Source: Panorpa germanica
Taxonomy: Eukaryota; Arthropoda; Insecta; Mecoptera; Panorpidae
Direction: 5' to 3'
Assembly: GCA_963678705.1 (NCBI GenBank)
Contig: OY783205.1
Coordinates: forward strand, 6,944,001 to 7,008,000
DNA: 64,000 nt
Numbering within the stretch: position 1 is the stretch's first letter; the number at the start of each line of letters is the position of its first letter. The notes under the pieces were generated by a model, which was not told the DNA's origin, ran no database searches, and was given only the letters and a program-made list of their open reading frames with translations. Made by a program: the position numbers and the translations under genes. Shown one piece after another: positions 19,928-30,859 of the stretch.

Positions 19928-20369
19928 TCTTCCATAAGGATAACGTCGGAAATGTTTGCTTAAACTATGGCTAGTAGCTTCTTTTCGATTGTAGCGTAGT
20001 TACATTCTGCTGGATTACGAATATGTTATTAAAGAGAATTTCTTTGATAAGTCTGGTCTTCTAAGAACTGGTTCATTTATAATTGTATTGTATTGTAAAT
20101 ATATTCTGGGGGTTTGGTGGTTTTGAACTCCTTTTTTGAAGCATGCTGTAAGTGGTTTAGTTATTTTAGCATATGCAGGTATGAATTTTCTATAAAAACC
20201 GTTTAATCCGAGGAAACTTCTAATTTCCGTGGTAGATTTTAGAATAGGGAAGTTAGAGGGTTAGAAAAAAAGCTTGTTCCAAATGTGATAATGTCGTGGA
20301 GATAAACTAGACATATTAATGTACATGTACTAATCCAGTTATTACATGATAATACATGATATCGTTCTT

Positions 20370-20672
20370 TTATCCTAATAGCTCATAGCGTCCATGAGTT
20401 GTAGAGAAAGCTGTTTTCTCGATACTTTCTGGTTTTACTTCTATTTGGTGAAAACCTGAGTGTAAGTCGAGTAATGTAAAATAATTTGCTCTTCCTAGAC
20501 TGTCTAATATGTCTTGCATATTAGGGATGGGGAACTTATCCTCTGTAGTTATGTCGTTGAGCTTTCTGTAGTCAATTGCCATTCTGAACTTATTTACTTT
20601 AGATTGGTCATCTTTTTTTGTGACTATTAGTACGGGATGATTATAGGGTGAATATTGATTTACGTATAACAT
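20370..20672 (-). pseudogene. gypsy reverse transcriptase N-terminal fragment
   Basis: 100 codons include [34 protein letters not shown], and [20 protein letters not shown], where LDLHSGF carries the first catalytic Asp of gypsy RT. The frame breaks before the YVDD motif. It is part of gypsy relic 1, between gag and RNase H. Confidence 0.88.
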
Positions 20673-20699
20673 CTTTGCATCTTCTAACGTTTTAGGGAT

Positions 20700-21350
20700 T
20701 CTAGCTGGAACTTGGTTTCCTATACTTCCCTTTAATCCTATTATAAATCTTTTTAGAAATACACTGACGTATAACTTTTGTTTAGCTCGAAAGGCAGTTT
20801 TTTTCTAGTTCGCATTGTTGTATGTAAGCTAAGAGTGCTGCTTTGTGTTCTAAACATCTATTATAGTAATTAATTGGAGTTTTTGCTTCCACTTCGTATA
20901 AGTCGGCTGATTTACATATCAATGTTACTTCTCTTTCTTCTCTTTGATCTCCATGGTTGTCTATTAATATTTTCTTTAATTCTTCCCAGGAATTTATACC
21001 GTTTCCCCTGATTACTGTATCTGCTTGATATGGTAATTTTGATAAAATTACTTCCGTGATGAGTTTTGTAAAGTTAAATCGTTGTCCGCAAATAGATTTA
21101 GGATGTTTTCAACTTGTCTTATAAAATCCGTGAGCGTAGCTGGAGTTTTGTCATATTTTTGAATTGTTTGTAAATATGAGTTATCGAATTGTAGAGAATT
21201 TTCTCGTGATGCTATTGAGTTATCATGTTGTCTATTGATTAGATCGTTTTGTTTTTGTATACGTTCATCTTCTGCGATTATTCTTTGCTGCAATTCTTGC
21301 ATTTGCGCGATTATTATTGCGTGAACCATGTTATATATATATTTTATCAA
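20700..21350 (-). pseudogene. gypsy gag fragments
   Basis: The frame at 21048-21350 starts with a coiled-coil-like stretch (MQELQQRIIAEDERIQKQND) and then reads YDKTPATLTDFIRQVENIL, the gag N-terminal pattern also present in the gag at 58126 (GNTAQLSDFLKQVGTIVEI). Further gag-like text continues to about 20700 in other frames. No zinc knuckle is seen, as usual for errantivirus gag. Confidence 0.65.
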
Positions 21351-21680
21351 TTTATTTTAATTACGGTTTGTTTTTCTTTAATGAGACAATTGTTAGCAAA
21401 ATATAAATGAAGGATGACTTACTGCGATGTTGTAAGTAGTAGTACTGCGGTGATAATGATTTTCAATAGTTTTACTTTGTTGAGATGTTCCTCTAATGCG
21501 AGATACTGGCTTGTAGTGTAATTAGAGTGTGGAGTAGTACTTAGTTTGTTGATCTGCGAGGAGTGTCAATCTGTTATTGAAAACTTTCCAATTCGATCCG
21601 TGGACTGTACGTTGCGAAATTCGTTTTCTTTCGTAGTATGGAGGTGTAGGAGATTGCCTTCTTTCCAATAACGTTGCACA

Positions 21681-21698
21681 ATCCTACCGACTGCGCCA
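21681..21698 (-). other. primer-binding site of gypsy relic 1
   Basis: TGGCGCAGTCGGTAGGAT on the minus strand, directly after the 5' LTR end (AATTAAT). It is identical to the site at 57701-57718 in the errantivirus. In 17.6/297-type elements this 18-mer pairs with the 3' end of tRNA-Ser; that assignment is from memory. Confidence 0.85.
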
Positions 21699-21815
21699 AT
21701 TAATTGAGTGGGTTTAAAATTAATTAAAATAAAAAATAAATTACAAGTAATATTTGTAAGCTAAGCTTTTGTTATTCTTTTTACTGGTACAGCAATATAT
21801 TAGCAGTCTGATTGG
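21699..21815 (-). repeat. 5' LTR of gypsy relic 1, truncated
   Basis: About 117 bases match the 3' LTR (18941 onward) and end abruptly at CTGATTG, where the Harbinger-type pseudogene begins. The LTR should be longer, so the end of the element was lost by deletion. Confidence 0.75.
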
Positions 21816-21829
21816 GCGCGTTCTAGACA

Positions 21830-23116
21830 CTCAACAGATGTACAACTGTCTGCTGTCTGCTGTGTAGCATGCAGCATGCATTTCTTGACCCAAATCAAAA
21901 TTTGAAATGTCAAGATATTTTAGTCTCCTAAATTTTCCTTTCAGTTGTCCAAAAGCCCTCTCAATTGTAGATCTTATGCTGCTCAGTTTTTTATTGTATG
22001 CACCTGTTTTCTGCTCAAATGTCCATTATCTCTAAAAGGCGTAAGAACTTGTTGCATCAGTGGATACGCTGTATCACCTATAATATGATAATTTTGTGGC
22101 AATAACATGTCAAGGTGGTTGAATATTAGGCTTTTCCGGAAAACTCTGGCGTTATGCTTCCGTCTAGGCATACCAATAAATACATCAGTAAATTTCATTC
22201 TATGGTCACATATTCCTGAAAACATTTTAATGTCATTATTTCTCATATATTGTGAAAGAGTTTGAGTTAGTTTATATCTTAACTGGGTAAATTAGAGTAA
22301 TTAATTGTTTATGTTGATAACTTAGTGTTGTATTAAAAATATTTGAAATAGTATTGTTATAAACTGATAACTCTGTATACTGTGTTAATTAATTAGTTAC
22401 AATCATTACCTTGAAGGTTTGTTTGAAAAATCTGTTAAAATATTTTACGATAAGTTGTTCTTCAACTTATGTATTTCTAACAAAGTATGTACTCATATTT
22501 ATGTGTTTCTAATAAAGTATGACAAATTTATACATACTTTAGAAATGGTTTCATAATTTTTATATTCAGGCCATTTAATAAATTGTGGCATGAGATTTGA
22601 GAGTATTTTAATAATATATGCAAAAATCCCATGTGCAGTGCTTTTGGAAAATCCAAATCTATCTCCTGTAGATAAGAAACTTTCTTGGTTTGCAAGCACC
22701 TATACTGAAAATAATATCTTCTTGGGCAAAGGTACTTTCTCATAAGGTTTGTTGTCAATTATTGTATTTCCAATTATATTGGTTAGTATCTAAAAAAAAA
22801 AAATTGTTATGTTTATAATACCACTAGCAAATGTGTTTTACTTGAAATATATTTGTTTTTTTTATATACTTACTTCAAAACTTTCTCGAGACATTCGAAA
22901 ATGTTCAATGAACATATCGTTTGTAAATTTTGGTATTGTTTTCTCAAAAAAGTTTTCAGTTTTTGCAATCTCTTCAATACCTTCTTCACCTAAATATTTA
23001 GACATACATGTATTTTCTACTATTCCTCTAAGTACACCTATATCAAAACCACTGTCTAACGCTACACTTTTTCTCACAGTCAACTTTTTGTTTTTGTAGC
23101 CTCTCTTATTTATCAT
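21830..23116 (-). pseudogene. HARBI1-like (PIF/Harbinger) transposase pseudogene, intron-containing
   Basis: Exon-like pieces read in order on the minus strand. First (22874-23116) comes LDSGFDIGVLRGIV with FIEHFRMSRESFE. Then after an 84-base intron (GTAAGT donor at 22873, TTTTAG acceptor at 22790) comes TGDRFGFSKSTAHGIFAYI with LMPQFIKWPEY. Next (21983-22246) comes FIGMPRRKHNARVFRKS and YHIIGDTAYPLMQQ with TPFRDNGHL, which carries the second catalytic Asp. Then, after a shift near 22000, SSIRSTIERAFGQLKGKFRR carries the catalytic Glu. A TAG interrupts the frame before VLANQES, and the region of the first Asp (22250-22495) is lost. It is a different Harbinger lineage from the element at 46766. 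Confidence 0.85.
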
Positions 23117-23449
23117 TCGTTGTTTTCCTTTGCAATTTATTTTTATTTCTTAAAGTCTGGCGTTTCGATTTGTGTTGTGTTGCATTTTCAAAAAGTATTG
23201 CTAATTCTTTCTTTCAATGCAGTACCTCGTCCGAGGTTTTTCTTCTTGAATGATATTAATTACACTTACACATATTACTTCACTAATCCTTACTTTTTGT
23301 AATTTATTTATTATATTATCACTATTTACACTAACTTCACTAATAACACTAACTTCTTTCCTAAAATTTAAGTAAGAATATTCAATTATTTCTGAAATAT
23401 TAATATTTCCGGTAAAACTTTTCACGGCAGTGGATTAATAGTAAAAAGG
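23117..23449. other. unassigned stretch with a short minus-strand frame
   Basis: A 74-codon frame on the minus strand (23201-23425) reads KSFTGNINISEIIEYSYLNF onward. It ends just upstream of the HARBI1-like pseudogene and could be a leading exon, but I recognise nothing in it. The rest is AT-rich. Confidence 0.25.
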
Positions 23450-24465
23450 GAGGAACCCCTAGAATCTCGAAAATTATGTTTAATTAAATCAACTAAATCA
23501 CTTAAGTATTTATAACACAAAAGTACTGCTTTGCCATTAGAATTAGAAATTGATTGTTCTTTTGAACCCCTAGAATGAGAATCAAAGTTCCAGAAAAGGC
23601 TGTCATGTTTAAAAATGTAAAATGCTTGATTGTAGTGAATAAGTCGTTAATGCATTCGTAGAAATAAGTTTCTAAAAAATCTCCTGCAGTATATTGAGAT
23701 GACCTTCAGCAGTGTGCACAAGATTATAGTTTATCACGCATATACAATTACCAATCGATATATTGGCATTAATCTCTTCAATTAATAAAAATGGGTGACA
23801 ACCAGGTTTTAAATTGTTTCGATAGCAATTGCCTTTCAGTATGAAAATATAATCTAATACTCAAGTGGTGCAGTTATTTAGGTTAATTAATTCATGAATA
23901 CATATACTAAATAAGACTATTGGCGAATTTTTGGTAAAATTTGTAAATATATCACTTGCCTGATTAAAATTGGATTGCACAATTTTATACTATTATAAAT
24001 GGTAGTTGTTAAAATTTTCACAACGTTTATAGAATCAGTAGAATAATTTATTTCTGTTAAAGAATTGTTATTTTGAGTGCTTAATATACTGATAGGAGCA
24101 ATAGAAAATTCTGTGTTTTAACAGTTACCAAAATTTAATCAAATTTATGACATCAAGAAATTTTCAATTTTTTTCAGAAACAATTTGCCCTTTAATATCA
24201 TTTGGATGTTAATCGAACACCCAAAATAAATCAGATTCTTTAAAAATAAGAAAATTCTCATCATTAATTGTAAATAATTCTTTTTCTTGTTCTACAAAAA
24301 CATGATTCTTGATATAACATTATAGTTCCATATTTCTCCATTTGATTTTATAAGCGTGATTACTTCAATATTATTTTCAAAAAGTATTTGATTTAGATTT
24401 ATTAATTTGGATTTTAAACTGAGGCAGTTCCATTGCATTATAACAGGTGTTTTAATCATTATTTA
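23450..24465 (-). pseudogene. degenerate LINE ORF2 start and unassigned remainder
   Basis: Near 24380-24460 the minus strand reads PVIMQWNCLSLKSKLINL, then FENNIEVITL, the opening of an APE-type LINE endonuclease. The matching text is found near 42980-43050 in the second copy. Left of about 24240 I can read only short frames with many stops, and cannot say where LINE sequence ends. Confidence 0.45.
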
Positions 24466-24676
24466 TTATGTTTGTTTACTAATATTTGTATTGAACATTT
24501 CAATATTTTGATTATCTAGGGGTGGAATAGGTTTCTCGCGGGGTTCTGAAATTTTTAGAACTCTACGTATTTTCCTTTCTGGTTCACAGCCTATAATACA
24601 GTCTGTAATTTTTTTTTTATTTATACTCTCTTCCAAAGAAGGCAACTCGAAGAGATTTAATTTAAATACCTCTTTC
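24466..24676 (-). pseudogene. LINE ORF1, C-terminal part
   Basis: The frame reads FELPSLEESINKKKITDCII and ERKIRRVLKISEPREKPIPP, ending after NTNISKQT. The same residues can be read at 43370-43560 in the second copy of this LINE. The upstream half of ORF1 lies beyond the gypsy insertion, at 27778-28607. Confidence 0.75.
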
Positions 24677-24681
24677 CCAAG
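24677..24681. other. target-site duplication CCAAG, left copy
   Basis: CCAAG at 24677-24681 matches CCAAG at 27778-27782. The two copies frame gypsy element 2 exactly, next to TGTAG (left) and CTACA (right) LTR ends. A 5-bp duplication fits LTR-retrotransposon integration. Confidence 0.88.
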
Positions 24682-24906
24682 TGTAGCACATATGATTATT
24701 ACTTTAATTATAATTTTAACAATGAAGTAAAAACACCATTTTTCTATTAACGCACTGTCCTCGTACAACGTCTATATTGTTCTAGAATTATTTTTACAGT
24801 TCATCAAATTGTACATATACTTTTATATCTTAACTAACAAATGGTTTTGGTTTTAATGGTAATTTGCTTTACCATCTGTTAGATGTCATTAATCACAGAC
24901 ACTACA
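24682..24906 (-). repeat. 3' LTR of gypsy element 2
   Basis: About 225 bases with ends TGTAG...CTACA. Its right-hand end (CCATCTGTTAGATGTCATTA, then ATCACAGACACTACA) recurs at 27743-27777 as the truncated 5' LTR. The polypurine tract lies immediately to the right, at 24907-24925. Confidence 0.85.
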
Positions 24907-25161
24907 TCTTTCCCCTTTTTTTTTTCTCCAAATTCTTTCAATTTACACCATTGAAAGTTACATCCTTTAAGTAGTGACTGATGTGTCTTATTACAAAATA
25001 AAAATAACAAAATTCAAAATAGTCTTCAAAATATCATAGCATTATAGAAATAAAATTATAAAATAAAATAACTTCAATTTTTTCGTTTGCAATTATAAAC
25101 TTTTAAACTATTAATATCTTATAAAATCTTGAAACTTGACTGGTACCTTTTTCGTTCGTTT
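24907..25161 (-). other. polypurine tract and 3' noncoding part of gypsy element 2
   Basis: Directly inside the 3' LTR the minus strand has a purine run (A10GGGGAAAGA). The rest is AT-rich, without a frame that I can assign. Confidence 0.6.
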
Positions 25162-25428
25162 TCACTTCCTAGGTATAGTGAATGGGCTTGGGGGTGACCT
25201 TTTCAATTGCCTCTGCACTCCTTGCTCGATGTCAAATTCCCTGTTTGTAGCAGCTGTTGATAGTGTAACCAGACCACTTGATTGAAAGACCTGGTCGGTG
25301 TTTTCTTCATCTTGGTGCTCTACTAGTCTGCTTCTTGTCGTTTTTAGGCACTTAGATTGTTTCCTACCTTTTATCTTAGTTACTTGCTGTGCTCCTAAAA
25401 CCGACTCACTACGTGTATATGGTTCCAT
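25162..25428 (-). pseudogene. C-terminal tail of the gypsy 2 pol frame
   Basis: 88 codons with no catalytic motif (MEPYTRSESVLGAQQVTKIK, then a Ser/Arg-rich tail ending FTIPRK). Position between integrase and polypurine tract, and the basic, low-complexity composition, suit the variable C-terminus of gypsy pol. The assignment is by context. Confidence 0.45.
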
Positions 25429-25511
25429 ATATGCTTTGAAATGTGATGCATTTCTTGATTTTATGACACCTTTATTATTTTTTGTTGTAATTTGGCTTCC
25501 TTTTCTTTCTA

Positions 25512-25778
25512 TTACTTTTTCTGACTTTGTGGAATATGTTCTGCCTCATAAGCATAAGATCGTAATCTTAATAACCATCTTTGTATTCTTAGAATTGGTT
25601 TATCTTGTTTTAATATAAATTCTAGTGGTTTATTATCTGTTAAAAGCTTAAAAGTTCTTCCAGAAATGTATGTGTGGAACCTCTCCACAGCCCATACCAA
25701 TCCTAAAGCTTCTTTTTCTAACTGTGAGTATCGCTTTTCTCTTTTCGAGAGACTCTTTCTTTCTCTTTCTTTCTCCAT
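25512..25778 (-). pseudogene. duplicated RNase H segment inside gypsy element 2
   Basis: Bases 25531-25757 repeat 26898-27124 with only a few changes, encoding REKRYSQLEKEALGLVWAVE and FKLLTDNKPLEFILKQDKP. The copy sits downstream of the integrase end, where no RNase H belongs, and is flanked by CTTT repeats on one side. It probably arose by template switching or by a later tandem rearrangement. Confidence 0.88.
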
Positions 25779-25784
25779 ACCCAG

Positions 25785-26021
25785 TCAGTCGTCTTTCTTT
25801 ATGTCGGAATATTTTGCTCTTCTTCTTTTATCTTGATATTCTTTTCCTTTCTGTTTAATTTCACCGTCTCGTTTCCTAACTTCTTCTTTTGTCCAACCTT
25901 TGGATTTTTTCTTTATTTCCGGAATCTTTGTTCTTATTTTCCTTAAAAAAAATAATTCAGCGGGTGGAACTCCGGTTATAGTGTGAGGTGTGTTTCTATA
26001 ATGGAAAAGAAATTTTTGCAA
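25785..26021 (-). pseudogene. gypsy integrase, C-terminal part
   Basis: LFHYRNTPHTITGVPPAELF followed by a very basic Lys/Glu-rich stretch is the end of the gypsy integrase core (the YR..PH..TG.sP.E pattern) and the start of its DNA-binding tail. The frame is broken from the core piece (26143-26340) by a short stretch containing repeated ACATCA at about 26130. Confidence 0.85.
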
Positions 26022-26142
26022 TTTTTCTCCAGTTTAAACGTTGTGTAAAAGAAATGTCAAGAATTTTCTGAATGCTTCTATTTTGACGCTCCACACCACC
26101 ATTTGCTCTAGGCCAATAGGGAGTGGTGAATCAACATCAACA

Positions 26143-26340
26143 TCAAGTATCAACATCATTTAAATTACAAAATTGTTTAAATTCTTTACATTGAAACTGT
26201 CTTCCTTGATCCACCGTTACTGATTTTGGTAGTCCATACCTTCCAAATAATTTATCTAGTTTTTCAATTGTCTTTTCTGCTGTAATTTTTTTCATAACTG
26301 CTACTTCAATGAATCTACTGTGGTAATCATATATGACCAT
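26143..26340 (-). pseudogene. gypsy integrase core fragment
   Basis: VIYDYHSRFIEVAVMKKITA holds the first catalytic region, and GLPKSVTVDQGRQFQCKEF holds the second catalytic Asp. The text ends soon after in NLNDVDT, before the catalytic Glu. An internal deletion of the segment with Glu is likely. Confidence 0.87.
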
Positions 26341-26391
26341 TAGATGTTCTCTTGTTTTGACTGGTCCCTTAAAATCTACAGAAATTTCTTT

Positions 26392-26595
26392 TCAAGGCTC
26401 TACAGGTAGCTTTCTTCGTATCATTGGTTCTGGTATTGATGAGTCTTGAACAATTTGACAACTTGCACATCGTCTTACTCTCTCTTCTACCTCTTGATCC
26501 ATATTTGGCCAATAAAATTTTTCTCTAAGTTTTCTTTTCATTTGTACGATGCCTGGATGCCCTTCATGAGCTAGTTCAAGTGTTCTCATTCTCAA
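26392..26595 (-). pseudogene. gypsy integrase zinc-binding (H2C2) fragment
   Basis: LELAHEGHPGIVQMKRKLRE followed by YWPNMDQEVEERVRRCASCQ gives the HHCC zinc site that precedes the integrase core. A short stop-containing gap separates it from the core piece at 26340. Confidence 0.9.
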
Positions 26596-26653
26596 TTGAT
26601 TTGGTATTATTATTCTGTCATTTCAAAAAATAATTCCATTGCTCTCACTTAAT

Positions 26654-27240
26654 TCATTTTGTTTTCTTAAATGTCTCTGGACAATTTTGCATGCTTCCTT
26701 CAGTGAGACATTGTCTGACTTTTATTAGTTCTTCATCCGTTTCAATAGCTTGCAAAATTTCGTTAATTGTCAATGCTTTTGGTATATTATGGTCTATAAT
26801 CATTCTAATGTATTCATCACCTCCTCTAAAAACTTCAGTTACATTTTTCTGAATCTTCAAAAGTCTTGATAGTGGATCTGCAATATTTTGTTTTCCTGGA
26901 ATATGTTCTGCCTCATAAGCATAAGATCGTAATCTTAATAACCATCTTTGTATTCTTGGAATTGGTTTATCTTGTTTTAATATAAATTCTAGTGGTTTAT
27001 TATCTGTTAAAACCTTAAAAGTTCTTCCAGAAATGTATGTGTGGAACCTCTCCATAGCCCATACCAATCCTAAAGCTTCTTTTTCTAACTGTGAGTATCG
27101 CTTTTCTCTTTTCGAGAGACTCTTACTTGCAAAACATATGACTTTACCTTCGTGAATCAAAGCAGCTCCTAGACCCACTGGACTCGCATCTGAGACAATT
27201 TGTGTTGGAACATCTGACTTGTAATACCCGAGTATTTTCT
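26654..27240 (-). pseudogene. gypsy RT end and RNase H fragment
   Basis: The readable part starts with the RT-RNase H linker near 27240-27300 (AKFVWGTQEQKSLEKI in a shifted frame). It then runs open at 26654-27178: MGLGAALIHEGKVICFASKS, RYSQLEKEALGLVWAMERF, FKVLTDNKPLEFILKQDKP and KQNIADPLSRL. The last is the end of RNase H. Just upstream the RT palm (YVDD) is missing. The 26898-27124 part is repeated at 25531-25757. Confidence 0.88.
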
Positions 27241-27452
27241 ATCACTTATTATTTCTTTGATTTTTTCTAAACTTTTTTGTTCTTGCGTTCCCCAAACAAA
27301 CTTTGCATTATTTATTTCTACTCCTCCTACTGAAACATTCAATTTATCATCTTTACTCTTATATTGCGAAATTCCCCTTATTATGAATAAATTTTCATCA
27401 CTCTCTGTTACATTTCCATTTCCATTTCGTCGTAGGCTTCATTCTAAACTCA

Positions 27453-27727
<275 letters not shown>

Positions 27728-27777
27728 TACTAATTTACTTTCCCATCTGTTAGATGTCATTAATCACAGACACTACA
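27728..27777 (-). repeat. truncated 5' LTR of gypsy element 2
   Basis: About 50 bases match the outer end of the 3' LTR (24857-24906) and then diverge, so roughly three quarters of this LTR was lost together with the gag N-terminus. Its outer end (CTACA) meets the CCAAG target duplicate at 27778. Confidence 0.82.
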
Positions 27778-28607
27778 CCAAGATCAATTTTAATTTTTTC
27801 TATATAGGTACCTTTAGCTTTAGCTTCGTTTTTGTTTTTCAATTCTAAGTATTTGCTGGATCTATCGTCAGCTTTATGGTCTTGTTTACAGTTACGACAA
27901 ACTAACTTCTCTTTCTTGCATTTTAAAGAGCTGTGATCTCCACCACAAAATTGGCAATATTCAGCACTTCTGCAGAAATTAGTGGAGTGACCAAATTTCC
28001 AGCACCGACGACACTGTCTAATTCTCTGTATATATGCCGAAACTGGGTAAAGGATACCCTGGATGGCTATATATTCCGGGATCCTATCCCCGCTGAAGGA
28101 TATTAGGCACTTCCAAGTAGGAGTCTTTCTGCCTTCCTCGAGTCTATTAAATCTTATAAAATTGGTAATTTTTGGTGCTAATTGTCTACTGTTTTTGTTA
28201 AAGCCTACTGCGTCATGTAGGCATACGTCCTTCAGATTATCGGGGTGTAACTCGATTAGTCCCTGCACTTCTACCAAATTCTTTAAAATTATGCTCTTGT
28301 ATTTAGCTAGAACTATGGCGTCTTCTATTACTTCATTAGCCAGAAATGTGCTATTGGTCTCTACCTCAATTTTTCTTTGGCTGACAGCAATAATGTTGAC
28401 CTCCTTGTTATTTGACAACAAATATTGTGCTATGAAGGCAGGGTTTGTATTATAAGAAATTGGTTTTAGAATTATCAAGCACACGCCTGAATAACTATGT
28501 GGATAATAGCTGGTTCTTAACCTTTTTGCTTCAAAGAGGTCTTTCTCATGAGACCTGTCATTCATAATTATAATCTCACTTTCACTTAACACAAATAAAA
28601 AAAACAT
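27778..28607 (-). pseudogene. LINE ORF1 protein, N-terminal and zinc-knuckle part
   Basis: An open frame (reading from about 28571, start MNDRSHEKDLFEAKRLRTSY) carries the gag-like RNA-binding domain. Three Cys/His motifs follow: CRRCWKFGHSTNFC, YCQFCGGDHSSLKC and CRNCKQDHKADD. An ATG at 28571 is a better start than the longer upstream frame, because the second copy also begins there (start near 44330). The gypsy insertion at 27777 replaces the rest, so the frame runs 20 codons into LTR sequence. ORF1 of this kind is typical of I- and Jockey-group LINEs. Confidence 0.83.
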
Positions 28608-28655
28608 TATCTCTTACTTCGTTTTTACACTTTACTATTTTTACACTCCTTTTCA

Positions 28656-28929
28656 AATTGTATTTATTAAATAAATAATTTATATTTAGTATAATAAATT
28701 TAATAAATTGAAAATTATTTTAGGAGCAAAAATATTTACAACATAAATACACGATAGCTTTTTGTTTTTTGTTAAACAAACCATTTTAAATTGTAGTTAT
28801 TATATACTCAGTCCTACATTAGTTTTCAACTAGATTTTGGTTCATTTTTATTACTTTTGAGAATGCGTTTGATTAATTTCTGTAAGCACATTCCTGCATG
28901 AATTCTATCAGTGGTTTAAAGTTTCACAC
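28656..28929. other. AT-rich spacer, nothing recognised
   Basis: This lies between the LINE 5' end and gypsy relic 3. It has AT-rich simple sequence only; I see no conserved block. Confidence 0.4.
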
Positions 28930-29047
28930 ATTTTAATTGCATTAACCTTTGACTTGGTTTCCGTTCACAATATACACTTATTAATCACATTCTTTTACTA
29001 CTTTTCTAGCTCTAGTGTTATAGTTATGATTACTTTGTATGCTCGAT

Positions 29048-29539
29048 TTATTTTTGCCACACGACTCTTTTGTTTGGACCCCAAAGATGATACGTCACTG
29101 CTGTCATTTGTTTACTGTTGGCCCCCTGACCTACGTCATCTTCAGTTTCAGAATCACTAGCGTCTGAGAACACGCCCCATGGCTCCATGTGATCGGCACA
29201 TGAATGTATATTAGAAGAACCTTCTCCTTCACCGATGTGTCTTACTCTATACCGCACATTTGGGTCAACTTCTGTAACCTGATACGGTCCTAAATATTTG
29301 TTATGTAATTTCAATCCAGTACCCAACTGAGTTCTTTTTACGGCAACAATGTCTCCGACTTTGTATGTCCTAGCTGGTTTTCTTTTTCGATTGAAATTCT
29401 TGAGGTTCTCTTCCTGTGCTTTTAATATTTGTTTCTTGGCGTTAACACGTAACTCTTGCAAGCCGTCATCACGCATTTCTCGATTAACTTCTTTTAACGG
29501 CTGATAGATATGCATCTCATCTTCTGTTTTCATTGTCAC
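29048..29539 (-). pseudogene. gypsy integrase C-terminal domain fragment
   Basis: The reading YQPLKEVNREMRDDGLQELR, RKPARTYKVGDIVAVKRTQL and LHNKYLGPYQVTEVDPNVRY is the GPY/F-type C-terminal module of gypsy integrases (here GPYQV). An acidic tail follows. The frame is open over 163 codons, but it has lost its integrase core upstream. Confidence 0.85.
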
Positions 29540-29763
29540 ACCTGGTAATAACTTGAAGGGTGTAGTATTTATACTGCGATGATAAGTTTTGTTTATTGCT
29601 TGCTCATCGACCTTTCGTCGTTCAACCAGGTTTCTACATGTTTCTCAACTGCTTCCCGTACCTCATCGGTCATGTATATTTTCTTCTACTTCAGTAACTC
29701 TTGTTACTTTTGGTTTATAAGTTTTAACTATTTCCTTAACTTTAGCCCTGGCACCTGGACTAA

Positions 29764-30439
29764 GGCCTGTCTCAGTATGGCACCGTATTTAAGCGAATTT
29801 CTGCCGGACGTATACGGGCTACTACGCTTTACCTATCCGAACCTTGTAAATGTAATGAGAACTCTCTGGACCTCTCAGACTGCACGCTACAATGCCGTCC
29901 GAATACGGGCGGCACTACCTCGCACATTAGAACCGTATAAAGGCGAATTTTATCAAAGCGTTACCACTACTACAACGATATCCTATCCGAACCTTTGTAA
30001 ATGCAAGCAGCCGCCTTAGACTGGAGGGGATACCTAAGATCGCTTGTTGTTACGCTGCAATACGGTTCAAATGAGGTCTATCGGCGACATCGCTTATGAC
30101 GTGTTCTGCATGCAGTTTATGTTTGTATTTCAGTGAATCATGGACACGGATACCGATACCAGTACGTTAGAACTAAATTTAAATTCACGACAACCAGAAC
30201 TCAGATATATAATAAATGCTAAAGTCCCTTTAATACCAGTAGAGTATCGATAAAAATTAAAGTTAAAGTTTGCTCTCATGATAAATTATATAAGTGCTAA
30301 AGAACTTCAATACACCCCCTAATACACGACTACAGACATCTGTGACACACATAGGCGGTTTGCTTTGTAGCTCATCCAATCCGCCGATTTACGTCTAAAT
30401 ACGCCGTCGCTTAAATACGGTCCCATACTGAGACAGGCC
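29764..30439. mobile_element. Harbinger-type MITE, 676 bp
   Basis: The outer ends are inverted repeats: GGCCTGTCTCAGTATGG then CACCGTATTTAAGCGA on the left, and the complement of TCGCTTAAATACGGTCCC with ATACTGAGACAGGCC on the right, about 34 bases with one mismatch. TAA flanks both sides (29761-29763 and 30440-30442), the TWA target duplication typical of PIF/Harbinger elements. No coding frame is seen. The sequence is less AT-rich than its flanks. It sits inside gypsy relic 3. Confidence 0.9.
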
Positions 30440-30600
30440 TAATGTTATTACCCATGACGTTTTCGTCGTCGGCTACACCTAATATTTTATTCTGTTCACT
30501 TTCCTAGTATTTTTTTCGCATGGTAATACCATCTACGTTTATTGTGGTTTTTTAAGAACTAAAGTCTAAAGCAAATTTAAGAAACAAGTATTAAAAAAAA

Positions 30601-30859
30601 ATCATATACCGTACCTTAATTTCGTTTACTATACCAATGCATTAAACCCCTTTAAAACACATTTGTGCATTAATTTTGTATGAAATTTAATAACCATATT
30701 TTTTAAATTTAATACACATTTGTATTAATTTTCTATGAAATTTAATAACTATATTTTTGAAATTACACATTTATTTCATTTATTGAAAATTATTTTACAT
30801 TAATAATACATTGTGAATAATTTTATTAATAATACAATAACTATAGTTTTCTTTATAAT
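30601..30859. other. AT-rich spacer
   Basis: This lies between gypsy relic 3 and the last exon of the CIDE-N-like gene. It contains a duplicated AT-rich block (TTGTATGAAATTTAATAACC-type units near 30680 and 30735). Poly-A signals of the minus-strand gene would lie here; AATAAA-like words exist but none is decisive. Confidence 0.4.

Larger units (their letters stand above)
18941..21815 (-). mobile_element. Ty3/gypsy (errantivirus-like) retrotransposon relic 1
   Basis: Direct repeats flank the unit: a long block starting AATTAATT at 18941 and a shorter block at 21699-21815 share TTTGTAAGCTAAGCTTTT and CTGGTACAGCAATATATTAG. Next to the right-hand block, on the minus strand, is TGGCGCAGTCGGTAGGAT (21698-21681), the same primer-binding site as in the element at 57183, of the tRNA-Ser type known from errantiviruses such as 17.6 and 297. 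Gag, RT and RNase H remnants lie in order between them. The right-hand LTR is cut short at about 21815. Many breaks mark it as dead. Confidence 0.82.
28930..30600 (-). mobile_element. Ty3/gypsy relic 3, internally deleted, carrying a MITE
   Basis: At 29048-29539 an integrase C-terminal part is open. Left of the MITE (29540-29763) and right of it (30440-30600), short segments on the minus strand resemble the N-terminal part of a gypsy RT region (ISPGARAKVKEIVKTYKP spans the MITE insertion point once the MITE is removed). Protease, RT and integrase cores are missing, so it was deleted internally. No LTR is identified. The MITE inserted later, at a TAA. Confidence 0.65.

Noticed and set aside
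25298-25618. Plus-strand hydrophobic frame over the gypsy 2 tail
   Set aside because: It is antisense to recognisable pol and to the duplicated RNase H segment.
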